Below, one piece after another: positions 21,393 to 32,900 of a DNA stretch of 64,000 bases. A program made the position numbers and the translations under genes. The DNA comes from Nissolia schottii (Eukaryota > Streptophyta > Magnoliopsida > Fabales > Fabaceae). Numbering within the stretch: position 1 is the first letter of the stretch; each line of letters opens with the position of its first letter. The DNA is taken from contig QANU01013470.1 of the NCBI GenBank assembly GCA_003254905.1, positions 1 through 64,000 on the forward strand. Direction: 5' to 3'. The notes under the pieces are model-generated. The model saw nothing but the letters and a program-made list of their open reading frames with translations, had not been told where the DNA came from and did no database searches.

Positions 21393-22406
21393 TCAAAGAA
21401 AATGCATCCCTTGACACCACTCTTGTATCCTAAAAATATTCCTTAATTTCTTTGCTCTTAAGTCAAATTTATGACGATTATGTGTTAAAGTAGATGCAAA
21501 ACAAAGACAACCAAATGGTTTGAGGAGATCAAAATTAGGGAGTTTTTTTATAGAGAAGTTCAAACGGAGAGGTGTTGTGTAAAATGATGGACGAAATGCG
21601 ATTAATAAGATAAACACCATGTAAAATGGCATAGGATCGAAAAATTTTAGGGAGATGAGATTGAAAAAGTAATGCTCTAGCAACGTTGAGAATATGTTGG
21701 TGTTTACGCTCAACGCGACTGTTTTGCTGTGAATTTTCATGACAAATTGTTTGATGAATGATTCCTTTTGAGGAATAAAATGTAGGAAGATTGAATTCAA
21801 GTCCGTACTCAGTGCAAATTATTTTAATGCTTTTGTTAAATTGGACATGAGCAAAGGTGACAAAATCCATCACTTTAGTTGAAACTTCGAACTTGTTTTT
21901 AAGAAGAAAAATCCAAGTGAAGTGGCTATGATCATTAACAACAATTAAAAAATATTTATGACCATGATATCAAAATGAATTAAATCAAAAGATTGAGAAG
22001 CATGAGTTTTGCTAATAGAATATGGTAGGCATTTTTGTTTAGCAAAATGAAAAATATCACAAGTATGCATGGAATTATGTTCACAATTAATCATGGGATA
22101 CTTTGATTTCAAAACAACCAATTTCTTATTGGAAGGATGTCCTAAACGGTAATGCCATAATTCATGACTTGAAATTGGGAAAGAAGGAGAATGAGTGATG
22201 GAGTTTATACAGGTGGAGTTGGGCATTGTGGGTGGAGTGAAATCTACGTAGCACAGGTCACCATCCATCCTACCAAAACCAATCATCTTTGAAGATTTTA
22301 GTTCCTGTATGTCACATTTTGTATGAGAGAATATCAGAGAACAATTGGAAGTCTTTGTTAATTGTGAAATAGAAATAAGATAATAAGCAAAATTGGGCAC
22401 ATACAA
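21393..22406 (-). pseudogene. Copia gag-pre-integrase and integrase remnant
   Basis: At 22406-21945 is the gag-pre-integrase zinc region: LWHYRLGHPSNKKL, and CDIFHFAKQKCLPY with a degraded CxxC. At 21873-21393 is the integrase core, with NSRVERKHQHILNVARALLFQ and INRISSIILHNTSPFELLY. The frame is broken between the two and before RT. Confidence 0.8.
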
Positions 22407-22639
22407 GACATTAAATAGTGTGTGTGTGATAGGGACTGTTCCCTTATAATGGGCTAGGACACAGTGATTACTTGTTTGATGGGTTTAGTTCTTAAAAATG
22501 ATGAAAAATGGGCTAGTGAGTGTGTGATGTGATCTGTGGCACCTGAATCTAGTATCCAAGGTCCATGGATTGTGGGCTTGTAAATGGGTTGACTAATAAT
22601 TGAAAGAATTATGGTAGGCTCACCTAGGTCAGGTTAAGA

Positions 22640-23850
22640 GTTAGGGTATGAAACGGGGTTTCCTGTTACCATTGCAATATTGGATACCGTGGTCAGGGCT
22701 AGTTCAATCTCCGATGCATCTGTTTGATGAAGAAAGGCTACGAGTTGTTGGCACTAATCTTGGGTAAAGAATGATCCTTGAGAAGAATGCTTTGGTGTCT
22801 CAGAGGACTTCACAGATTCATTACTGATCGTGACATTTTCTGTGGCTTTGAAGTATCCTGGTGGGAGGCCATGGTTATAGTAGCAGACCTCAATAGTGTG
22901 ACCAGTTTTGCCACACTTTGTACAATACTTGTCAGGACCACGATAAGGAGAAGAACTGCATCCTATTTGTGGTGTTGATGGTGCTGACGGTGGTGGTTGG
23001 CTTCGTCTGAGACCACAACCTCGACCTACAACGTTAATCTCAGCGAGAGAACTCTATAAAATTGGTGTAGACAAATGGAGTTTCCTTTCTTGTTGAGTGA
23101 TCATGTGAAACACTTTGTTGAGAAGAGGAACCGGGTCCATGAGTAAAATATGAGAGATCACAACAGCATAGGAATCATTGAGTCCATATAGGAACCTCAA
23201 AACGTAATCTTGATCCTTCTGATTAGTAATGGATCGAGAAGCAGGGCAGGGGCAGCGAGTTGGACAAATACATGGAAGAGTTGGATGATAGTGCTCTAAC
23301 TCTTCCCAGAGAGCTGTGACATCTGCGAAAGACTCAGTAACAAAGAGAGATCCTTGATACAGGGACTATAATTGGTGTTGGAGCTTTCCAATTCTCATCA
23401 TATCAGCCTGAGCAAAACGCTCTTTGGGATTCATCCAAATGAGAGTGACACTCTTGCGGATAGGGGAGAGATGGAATTCATGAGCCAAGTGTGAATGGGA
23501 TTATTGCATCTTTCCCATAAATGGTGTTGAGGATGTTCTGGATATGGTTCAGGATACAAAACCAAACTTGTTTTTGATATGAGAGAACGGCGGACTGAGC
23601 GAGCCCAAGTGTGGTACTTATGGCCAATGAGTGGTGAAGGTGAAAGGCCAATGTTGGGATTTTCACTTAGATGAACGTAGTATGGATTGGAAAGTTTGAG
23701 GGATGAGTCATCATGATTAAAGATCTAGGGAGTGATATTTGAGTTTAATGGTGTAAATTGGTTGTGATTGGGGTTTTGGTGTTGATTATGTGACGAAGAA
23801 GAAGAAGAGTGGTTGTGGCCAACTCTAGCCATGGATGCTCAAACAGGCTG
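22640..23850 (-). pseudogene. Copia gag remnant
   Basis: No long frame survives, but the position just inside the 5' LTR fits gag. Minus-strand coding of a nucleic-acid-binding CxxC-type block (near 22900) is too decayed for a firm domain call. Assigned mainly by position in the element. Confidence 0.5.
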
Positions 23851-23859
23851 ATGATACCA

Positions 23860-24196
23860 TCAAAGATAAAAGAAATAATATGGAAAAGAAGACATTTTGT
23901 GAGTATTTGCAGAGAATAATTTTCTACTAATTATTACTCTCAAAGAGAAAACATATATACAAAGTCGGAGAGGGTGAATGGTGGCTCACACTATGACTCA
24001 TCCGAAAAATGGTTAGAAAACCCAAAAGAAAAAAAATTACAAAAAGCAGGAAAAATCCCTAAAGAATCGGTGAGGATCATGATAGAAAGATAATCTAGAA
24101 GTATCTACTATTGGGAATCTTTCCCATGCTCTTCCTCCATGATGGTTTGCTCTTCTAGATGATGGGCCAATTGGGCTTGAAGATTGGGCTCTTTTA
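23860..24196 (-). repeat. 5' LTR of the Copia element
   Basis: Direct repeat of 19040-19377, followed on the minus strand by the TGGTATCA primer-binding site. Confidence 0.8.
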
Positions 24197-24245
24197 GCAT
24201 TGGTTGGCCATTTTGAAAGAAATACATGCAAAAAAAAAGTCCAAA

Positions 24246-24251
24246 TAATAA

Positions 24252-24282
<31 letters not shown>

Positions 24283-24284
24283 AT
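24246..24284. repeat. (AAAT)n microsatellite
   Basis: An AATA/AAAT tetranucleotide run of about nine units lies just outside the Copia element. Confidence 0.9.
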
Positions 24285-24789
24285 GTTGACTAGGGTGTAA
24301 TAAGTCCTAATATTGGAATATTCTATATTTATGGAGTTTTGTACAAAGGTGTGTTACTAAGTAAGTGGCAATGAACAATTAATGTTTCCCAACAAGAAGC
24401 CCTAGTGTTGTTAAAGATTTATGGAGGCTTGAGAAGCACAGAGAGCACATTGCATGTATGGAAGCCGGAGTAGGTAGTGGTGTACATCTTAGGAATCTCT
24501 TGTATTTGTTGGACATGCTTTCTTGCCTGACAACCTTGATCATTCTTGTAGATGCACCTATAGTATTTTCTGTCAAAGAGACAAGGTCACTTATTATTTT
24601 TAGTAATAAAATAAAATAAGCATGGTCATTAATCATGAATGAATCATATAGCAGCCACTACCCATTAATTCTAAGCATTATTTCATATAATCTCTATAAT
24701 CAGTATGTTTCTAGATCCTACAAATGCATCGGTTTATATCTCATTTGTTACAAGTGAGAAATGAAAGTATTCAGTTATTGCTAGAATAT

Positions 24790-25705
24790 ATAGTAATGTT
24801 AGGTGCACAATTGATAAATATTCACCGTACAGTCAATGTATAGCTTGGTACAACAAACACAAAAACAAACATTTCAAGACAGAGGCACAAACTTTACAAA
24901 ATCGAAACACAAACAATATCAAATATAGAAATAAAATAAAATAAAACAAGATTCACACTCAATTAAATAGCAAAAAGTAACTTAACACTTTCTCTCTCTT
25001 GCTTCCCACTCATTCTCTAAAACGTGTGCACTAAATCTCTCTTAGAAACAAACATTACAAAACAGATAAACAAACATTATCAAACACATAAACAAAACAA
25101 AAAGGGACCCGCACCCAAATAAATAGCGAAAGGTAACTATGACACACTCTCTCTTCTACTCCTAGACACAAACTTTATACGAACCAGAAACAAACCTTTG
25201 GTACTCACAGACACAAACTTTTAAACAAGTAGAAACAAAATTTGATACTTAGACACAAACTTTATAAAAACCAGAACAAATTGTGGTACTCACTGACACA
25301 AACCTTTGAACAAGCAGAAACAAATTTTACAACAAACAAAAACAAGCTTTGGGACTCAGAGACACAAACTTTTGAACAAGTAGATCCATAACGTCTTGCG
25401 AAGAAGAAAACAAATATGAAATGAAGAAGAAAGGGAAGGAGAAAGAGGGGTTGGAGATGAAAAAAAAGGAAAAAGGAAATGTTATGTTTAGGGTTTATAA
25501 ATAGAAGGAAAGATATGAAAATGGAGGTTGCAAATGAAAAAAGTGAGAGAAAAGAAGGAAGAGTGGGGAAGAAGAGAGAGAAAATAAAGAGAGGGTGAGG
25601 AAGAAAAGAGAGAAAATAAAATATAAATGTAATTGAATACAGTTGAACGTTTTTCAGTTATACACAAAGTATTACTGTTTTAATTATGTGGCATTTCGGT
25701 ATATA
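24790..25705. repeat. Transposon-like region with an ACACAAAC motif array
   Basis: The phrases AGACACAAACTTT and AAACAAAC recur about fifteen times between 24850 and 25380, followed by a purine-rich GAAGAAGAAAGGGA tract (25395-25620). It has no coding frame. The density of one short motif resembles subterminal repeats of a non-autonomous DNA transposon; the termini are not clear. Confidence 0.4.
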
Positions 25706-26932
25706 TAGGCCTTTAATACCAATATCTCATCTTTTAGTAAATTAGGTAAATAGGTCACTTCGTCACTTCATTAACAGGTGACTGTTATTTTAGCTTTACT
25801 AATTATTGTTGTATAAAAGAATTTGCTAATGCAACAAATACATGATTGAAGGATGGTCAATTAGATTTTTTTTTATCATGTATTGTCAAGTGTGATTTTT
25901 TATTATTAATTTCTTTGTTATTTATGTTATGTATGAGGTTCACATCATCAATTAATGGTAAAAGATCACGTTTGACAACACACAACAAGAAATCTGATCG
26001 AGATAATCCATTTTCTTCCATTAAAGGAATGCTAAATGAGTTCTTGTATGTCACATCACATTTTCCCTTCTGATGGAACAATTTTAAAATAAATTAATGT
26101 AAAAATGATAAATGAGCTCTATTTCTTAAATATATTACATTAAAGGAAAAAAGAGAGAACCTGGTGGTTAATTACCTTGGATATGCAGGATCAAGGATTG
26201 TCTTCTCACCATACTTCCTCCATTCATGAAAATCTTGTGTACTAGGCACCACTACGGTCCATATAATTGGCTGATTTATTCTGCGGCAATACCAAGATTC
26301 AGCCCTTAAGATATACTACTTTTCAACTCTAAATTAATTAGAAGAAACTACTTTGACACCTTTTCTCCACTACAAAAACTCTAGCACTAATCATGCTTCA
26401 CAATGGGTTTGGCAGCAGATGGCATTTGCAAACCAATCTTACACCTATCACAAAATGTGATGTAAACATTTTCATAATATTTAATGAATGGTTAATAAAT
26501 GTATGATATAAAATGGGAGGGAGATGCTACTGGAGAAACGAACCATTCTAATCTCAATAATTTGACTTGATCATGAAAAAGACAATATATGTGTCTATTC
26601 ATCTCTTGGATTGATTCTACTCTATCGTTTGAATTTTCATATCACAAAAAAAAAAAAACAAAACAATATCTTAGAAACTCATTAGATTAGACTAAACACT
26701 CACTTTAGCCTCTCTAGTTGGTAGAGCGGTCATGTTAATTTTTATGTCGTGAAAATACACCTATGTATTTACGAAGATATCAAAACTCAATTAAATTATT
26801 AATTTGACTGATGTCGAAGAATTAACTTGATCATATTTTGACGATTTCAGTAATCACGAGATCCATTTCCATAAGCGAGAAATAACATAATCAACCCTAC
26901 CACTAAGAAACTAAAACGAAGGTGTACTTCAG
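25706..26932. other. Intergenic; nothing firm
   Basis: Short frames on both strands at 25846-26081 share no similarity with known families. Positions 26706-26740 hold a tRNA-like 5' half (TTAGCCTCTCTAGTTGGTAGAGCGG) without a matching B box. Confidence 0.35.
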
Positions 26933-29900
26933 CTAATTAAATAAGTACCTGGGAATTCTATGCTCATCTTTTCCTTGGAACAGTTTGTCAATAAGAGCCA
27001 CAACATCTTTGACCCCAAAATCCTCATCCATGTCCTCACCTCCTCCAGGCTCCCCTCCATTTTGGAACCTTGCCATGAAACCTTCAAACGCACGCAACAA
27101 TATCTTCTTCAAGGAACTCTTCATGACATCCCTTAGCTTCTCATCCAACACAACCCATGTAGATTGCACCTCACATATCTCCTCGAATTGCAACTTCACC
27201 ACCTCAAATAACTTTCCATCATTATTTTCTATGTTCAACGTGCTAAGTACTTTATCCCATGAGCTTCTCTGGTAGTTCACAAGGTATTGCCTCATTTTTG
27301 CTATGTGTTTGTGGGCCCACCCATCACCCAACACATTTCCCAGCTGATCACACTTCTTCACCTTGTGAACCATGTACCTCCAATTGTTCATCATGAAAAT
27401 AGAGCACAACGAAGATTCCTTGTAGAATATTTTGGAGTTGGCCTTCAAGTTAGTCTCTAATAACTCCAAAATCTTACCCACCTGGAGAGAGAAGGAAGAA
27501 TCTGAGCCTTCGTCATCATCTTCAAAAGCAAGTTCTAGAAGCTTCCGGAATTCGCAGGCGGCGCAAAGGAAGTTCATCACGTGGCGGTTCGTCGGGTGAA
27601 GCCCACCGCCGGGAACTGCCACCCTCGTAGAGTCCTGACGTATCAGATTCTCCATCTCCATGAAAACCAATATGATTGCTTCTTTCAATTTTTTCAAGAT
27701 CATGATAGCCTCGTTCCACAGAACCACGCTGCATTGTTTCGAAAACGTTGACTCCAATTTTGGTTTAAGGCCATTCAGCGTCTCGAATACCGTGAGGATC
27801 CTGAACAAGCGCTCTGGCGACCGGGTTGTAGCGGCCACCGCATTGGCGAAGTTCAATAGACGAACGGCGGGTTCATGGCAAATTTCCATGAAAGAGAGAT
27901 CAGCATAACTAATAGGAGCTAATCCTTTTGGAATGTACATTAAATGTTTCTCATGAGCATGCAAAAATTTATGTCCAGAGAAGACGCGGTCGCATAGAAG
28001 CCGCTCATTTGGGAAGAGTGTCACGAAAGCATCATTAAAACCCTTGGCCCACCTTTCAATTTCGTCTTTGAGGTATTTCAATGGCACCTTGTGTATCTCT
28101 TCCGCGCTAATCATCATGAGGTCCTTTAGTAACAACTTCTCATCCAAGTATTGCCTTCTCCAACCGCAGAACACTTGGAAGTAGTTCTCCTTCCCAAACC
28201 CTTCTTCACCCATTGCCTGCATGAGTTTTGCTTCCAAGTCTTGAGGGTACAAAAGTAACTTCTCACCTATGTTATATAAGGAGGGGTACCAGTATTATTT
28301 CATACAATACAATATGTCAAGAGAAATGTGTAGTCACACATTTATCTATTATTAGAGTCTCACATTATTTAAATATAAAACTAAGATAATTTTTATAAGA
28401 TTAAGGTAGTTTTAAGAGTTGAGTTAGATTGATTTAATTCTTAAAATAGTATTAGAGTCTATTTTAAAATCATTAGTAAACCTATTCCTCTCCTTGAGCT
28501 GAGCTCAAACTCCAATAAAATTTTATCCGATGGTAGAAGAATTTGAATTGACATAATGTATACACACAACACAACTCAATAGTTATATAATAATAAAAAG
28601 GGTTTTTGTTAACAAGTGTCATAAGGACACTTGTTAAGAAACTTAAAATGAAAATATTTTATTGAAAAAATAAAGTTCTAAAGTTTCTAATGCATTAAAC
28701 ACTTCACGATTTTGTTTTTTCAATAAAGTCTTATTACTTTGGATTTCTTAACAAGTGTCCTTAGGACGTTATCAAAACCTTAATAAAAAAGATAAATTTT
28801 GCATCAATTTAATTAGTCTGACCATTATGTGAATCTAATATGATTAATTTGTGATATTTGACTGTCAGACTAAATTAATATCAAATTTTAAAATGTTAGA
28901 ATTAAATTGATTTAAAAATATTTCTAAGATCAAATTGATGTCAAATAGAACCAAATTAATTATTTATTGATGATTGCTATGAACCATATCCATAACTAAA
29001 TTGCACCAAAACATATCACCACATGAACCATTTTTATTGACTTCCACTACAAGAAAATTGACTATTACCGTCTAGACATTACCGTCGGACGCGAACCGAC
29101 GGTATTACCGTCGGAAAAAACAAAAAAAGCGACGGTAACCGGTCGAAACAAGCGGACCGGTGTAAAAGCCGAGATATTACCATGGGATACCACAACCGAC
29201 GCAAAATCCGACGGTAAAATTTTGGCTGGTATGGCGGTAACATAATTATTGTCGGCAACAGCCGACACAAAATGGAAACGAGTAGCAAACAGCCACGTGT
29301 ACTCAGTAATTTAACGGTGTAACCGTTACCGGCGAACCTCGTCGACGGTACACACATCAGATATTAGCGGCGGTCCTGACCGACGGTAAGTGCCTCGTTT
29401 ATCCAAACGACGCCTCTTCCCAACGCTCGGCCGTTCAACATTTCTGTTAATTGTCGCGCCAGCACCAGTTCCGAGAAGACCACCGGCGGATAAGAACGGG
29501 GGGAATAGTGATGACTACCACCGTCTTGGACTTTGTCATTCATTAACTGGCCGATTATTTAATTATGATTAATTTTTGCTGAGCTTATATATTGGCGCCA
29601 CGTTAATTGGGAGAGTGATAAAGGCCAAGGCCAAGGTGGTTGTAATTACTCAAGTGTTGGGGATTATCATATTATTGATTTCCCAACTTAATTACAACCA
29701 TGTTGGTCTTGTCCTTTATCAATCACTCAATGAAAGTGTCGCCAGGGCTCAGCAAAAATTATTTGTGCATTACCGTCGGGTAATTCCGACGGTAAAACCC
29801 TACCCTAAATCCTAAACCCTAAACCCTAAAATTTATTACCGTCGGTTAAACGCAACGGCAAATATTTTGGTAATAGCGTCGGTGGAGGGCGCCGGTATTG

Positions 29901-32900
29901 ACATCGGTTCATAAACCGATGCATGTTGCATTAATGAATATGTACCGTTGGTTTAGGCCCACGGTAACACTAACGGTTATGTTTTAGCGTCGGCGTTGAC
30001 CGACAGTAATCGTCTCGGTTACTCAACCGGCGTGTTGTTTCTAGCGGTTGTCATTAAAGTCGGTTAGCGTCGGATTGGTCCGACGATAATAGTGTTATAT
30101 ATACCAAAATGTCACCGCCTCCCGTCGACCTCTCTCCTATCTCTCTGGCCATCTCTCTTGCCCTCTCTCTCAACTCACCAACGCCGCAACCTCCGCCTTC
30201 GCCAGTACCACCGCGACCGTGACCAGCCTTCACCTCCGCAAGCGTGCCGCCACCAGCCCCACCGCGCGTTCTGCCTCCTGGGTCGTGTCGTTGTTGCCGC
30301 CGCCGTCCCGGCCCCCTTGCCGCCGCCGCCGCCAAGGGCACCGAATCCGCCACCGTCCGTTGCCATCAGAGTGTATGTATATATGCCTGTGATATGTATA
30401 TATATAGATATACATATATGGGTGTTGTATGTATGTATATATGTAGATTATGTGTAGATATATATGTGTGTGTTGTGTGTATATATATGTAGATTATACT
30501 ATATATTATATTATATTATATATTACTTATATATGGTTATTACTTATTATTATTATTATTATTATTATTGTTATTATTGTTATCATTTATTATTGTTATT
30601 ATTATTACTTATTACTCATTATTAGGTGGTATGATTATTATTATTATTATTAGTTGTGTTGTTATTATTATGTTTATTATTATTACTACTTATTATTTTT
30701 ATTTATTATTATAGTATTATTAGTAGTTGTAGTAGTAGTATTAGTAGTAGATATGGTAAATTAATTATTTTTTAATTTGTGTAGTTAAGAAATGGCCGGT
30801 GACAAGGGAAAAAAGCAAGTGAATGATTACTTCTCCTCACGACGCCCTGCTCGAGGGAGGGGAGGCAGGACGTCGCCCAATTCGTCCGGGTCACCAACAG
30901 GGCCTGGGTTTATGCCCACACCAGGGCTATCGGCGTCAGGCGACCATCCTCCACTCAGTTTCATGGAGTCGCCGGCGGCAGGGGAAGGCGAAAGACTATT
31001 CGGGGACTATTCGGACGTCCCTCCCCGAGCCATTTTCCCCTAACCAGGGCCAGCCCGAGAAGCAGCAGCCGTCTGGTGGTGACCCGTGCACTGACTCGTC
31101 CTCAACCGAGGATCGGCCCATTTTGCGGGTTGATGATAAAGCCAGCAGGTATGTAATTTGTCGTAAATTAAGTTATTAATTAAGTTTTGATATTATTAAT
31201 TAATTAATTATTTAACATGTTATTATTACTTATGAAATTTTGTAGGTTCATTCCGCACAAGTTGGCAAAGCGAGCTGTGACAGATACGGTGAAGAAGTGT
31301 TATGTCCGGTTCGTTGAAAAGTGGCAGAATTTACGCCCCGATGAGAAGGAGCGGATGTACAATGTTTTCCAGGTTGGCAATATATATGTTACCGTTCATT
31401 ATTGTCTTGATATTATGTAATAACAAATTAATAAATTGTTTTATCTAATTGTTATATTTGTTTGTAGGAAAATTTTACCATTGATCCGAAAGAGGCTGAG
31501 GCTGCAAAGAAGGCGTTCAACTACCGAGTTGGAAGGCACCTACAACAACTTTATTCGAACATCAAGAAAGGGAAGACCCTAGCCCCCGAATGGATCACGG
31601 GCGAGCAGCTAGGGGAGTTGAAGCGCTATTGGGCCACCAAGGAGTACAAGGCCCGGTCTGCCAGCTCGAAGTGTGCGCGAACTAAGGGTCGTGGTGGCAA
31701 CGTCCACACAGGAGGCTCTGCCAGCTTGAAGGACACGCGAGCTCGACTGGTAATTATCATGCACGACGTTCAGAGGTTATTGTGCTTTGTTCCCCAGTTT
31801 AATAAATTAGCTAATTAAAATAATGGTTGGTGTTTGATGTGTAGGAAAAAAATCCTCGGTAGGCCGCCGACCGAGGCAGAATTATTCTGCGAGACCCACA
31901 CCTATAGGAGCGACAAGACGAAGTGGGTCGATACATGGTCAGAGCAAACCGCTGTAAGCATATTAATTTATTTACATTTTCCATTTTCTTAGTTATTGGT
32001 TTTTTAACATAACTATAGTATAGTTAATTAATGACTGTCCTTTTTTTTATGTAGGCTACATTTGAAGCAGCGTTAACGGAGGCTCAGTCTCAGCAGACTC
32101 AAAGTATGCCCGAGGGTATCAGTGCGCCTCGGCCTATCGACGAGGAGGAGATATGGACCCGCGTGGCTGGCGGCCAAAACCGTAATCGGGTTCACGGCCG
32201 AGGCACAAAGCTCACTATTGCCGTGAAGGGCAACCCCATCGGTAGCTCTGGTTCTGGTTCTGGGTCAGCTGCGAGCACAACGGCAGAGAATGACCAGCTC
32301 CGAGAAACTGTGTTCAAGTTGAACCAGGAGCTGCAGCAGCAGGCGGTTCGTTGGGAAAGGACTAAGGAGAAGACGAAGAAGAAGCACCAGAAGCAAAAGG
32401 ACAAGATGAAGCAGCTTGCTGAAACAATGAAGAGCTTTATGCGCATTCTCGGTGCAGCAGCTCCAGGGAGCAGCACGCAGAATGAACCGCTATTCCAGAT
32501 TCCTAGCTTCGACTCTGATTCTGAATCTGAGTCCGATGATGCCGAGGACGATGAACACGACCAGCAGCCACCAGCTTCTTAGGATCTTTTTTTAATATAT
32601 TTTTAGTTTTTGTTCAATTCCAGTTAAATTATTAATTAATGTACGTACTTATTATTATTTTTAATTATTTTTTAGTTTTAATATTATATATGTTTACTGT
32701 CCATTACTACAAAATCAACTCCGGCTAATTTAGTTATTAGTTAATTATTTTTTCGAATAAATAACAATCGAAGAATGAGGGGGTAATACGAAGCTAACAT
32801 GTAAAGAAAACAAAAAAAAAATTCTCTTCCATTTACCGTCAGAAACAACCGACGGACACCACGACGGTGCTATGGTATGGATATCATATTACCGTCGGAT

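Larger units (their letters stand above)
19040..24199 (-). mobile_element. Copia LTR retrotransposon, degenerate
   Basis: About 5.2 kb, bounded by direct LTRs at about 19040-19377 and 23860-24196 that are clearly homologous with scattered substitutions. The coding order read on the minus strand is gag, gag-pre-integrase, integrase, reverse transcriptase, RNase H, which defines Copia (integrase before RT). A tRNA-type primer-binding site, TGGTATCA, lies next to the 5' LTR at about 23852-23859. The outer ends read TG...CA on the plus strand. No convincing target-site duplication was found. Many stops and frameshifts make it inactive. It sits beside the RPA70-like fragment. Confidence 0.88.

Noticed and set aside
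19040-24199. An intact retrotransposon target-site duplication (GCATG/GCATT)
   Set aside because: Only four of five bases agree, and the fit depends on the exact choice of LTR end, so it was not used as evidence.
26933-28252. Free-standing EXO70 protein starting at a non-ATG codon at 28252
   Set aside because: The first codon there is TTG; no ATG precedes the domain in frame. The frame is better read as exon 2 of the split gene.
30054-30460. Pro/Arg- or Gly-rich frames on both strands upstream of the CACTA accessory gene
   Set aside because: Compositional frames over a GC-rich CCGCCG tract; no conserved motif and three overlapping alternatives.
30450-30770. Tyr/Ile-rich frame
   Set aside because: Translation of a TTA/TA microsatellite.
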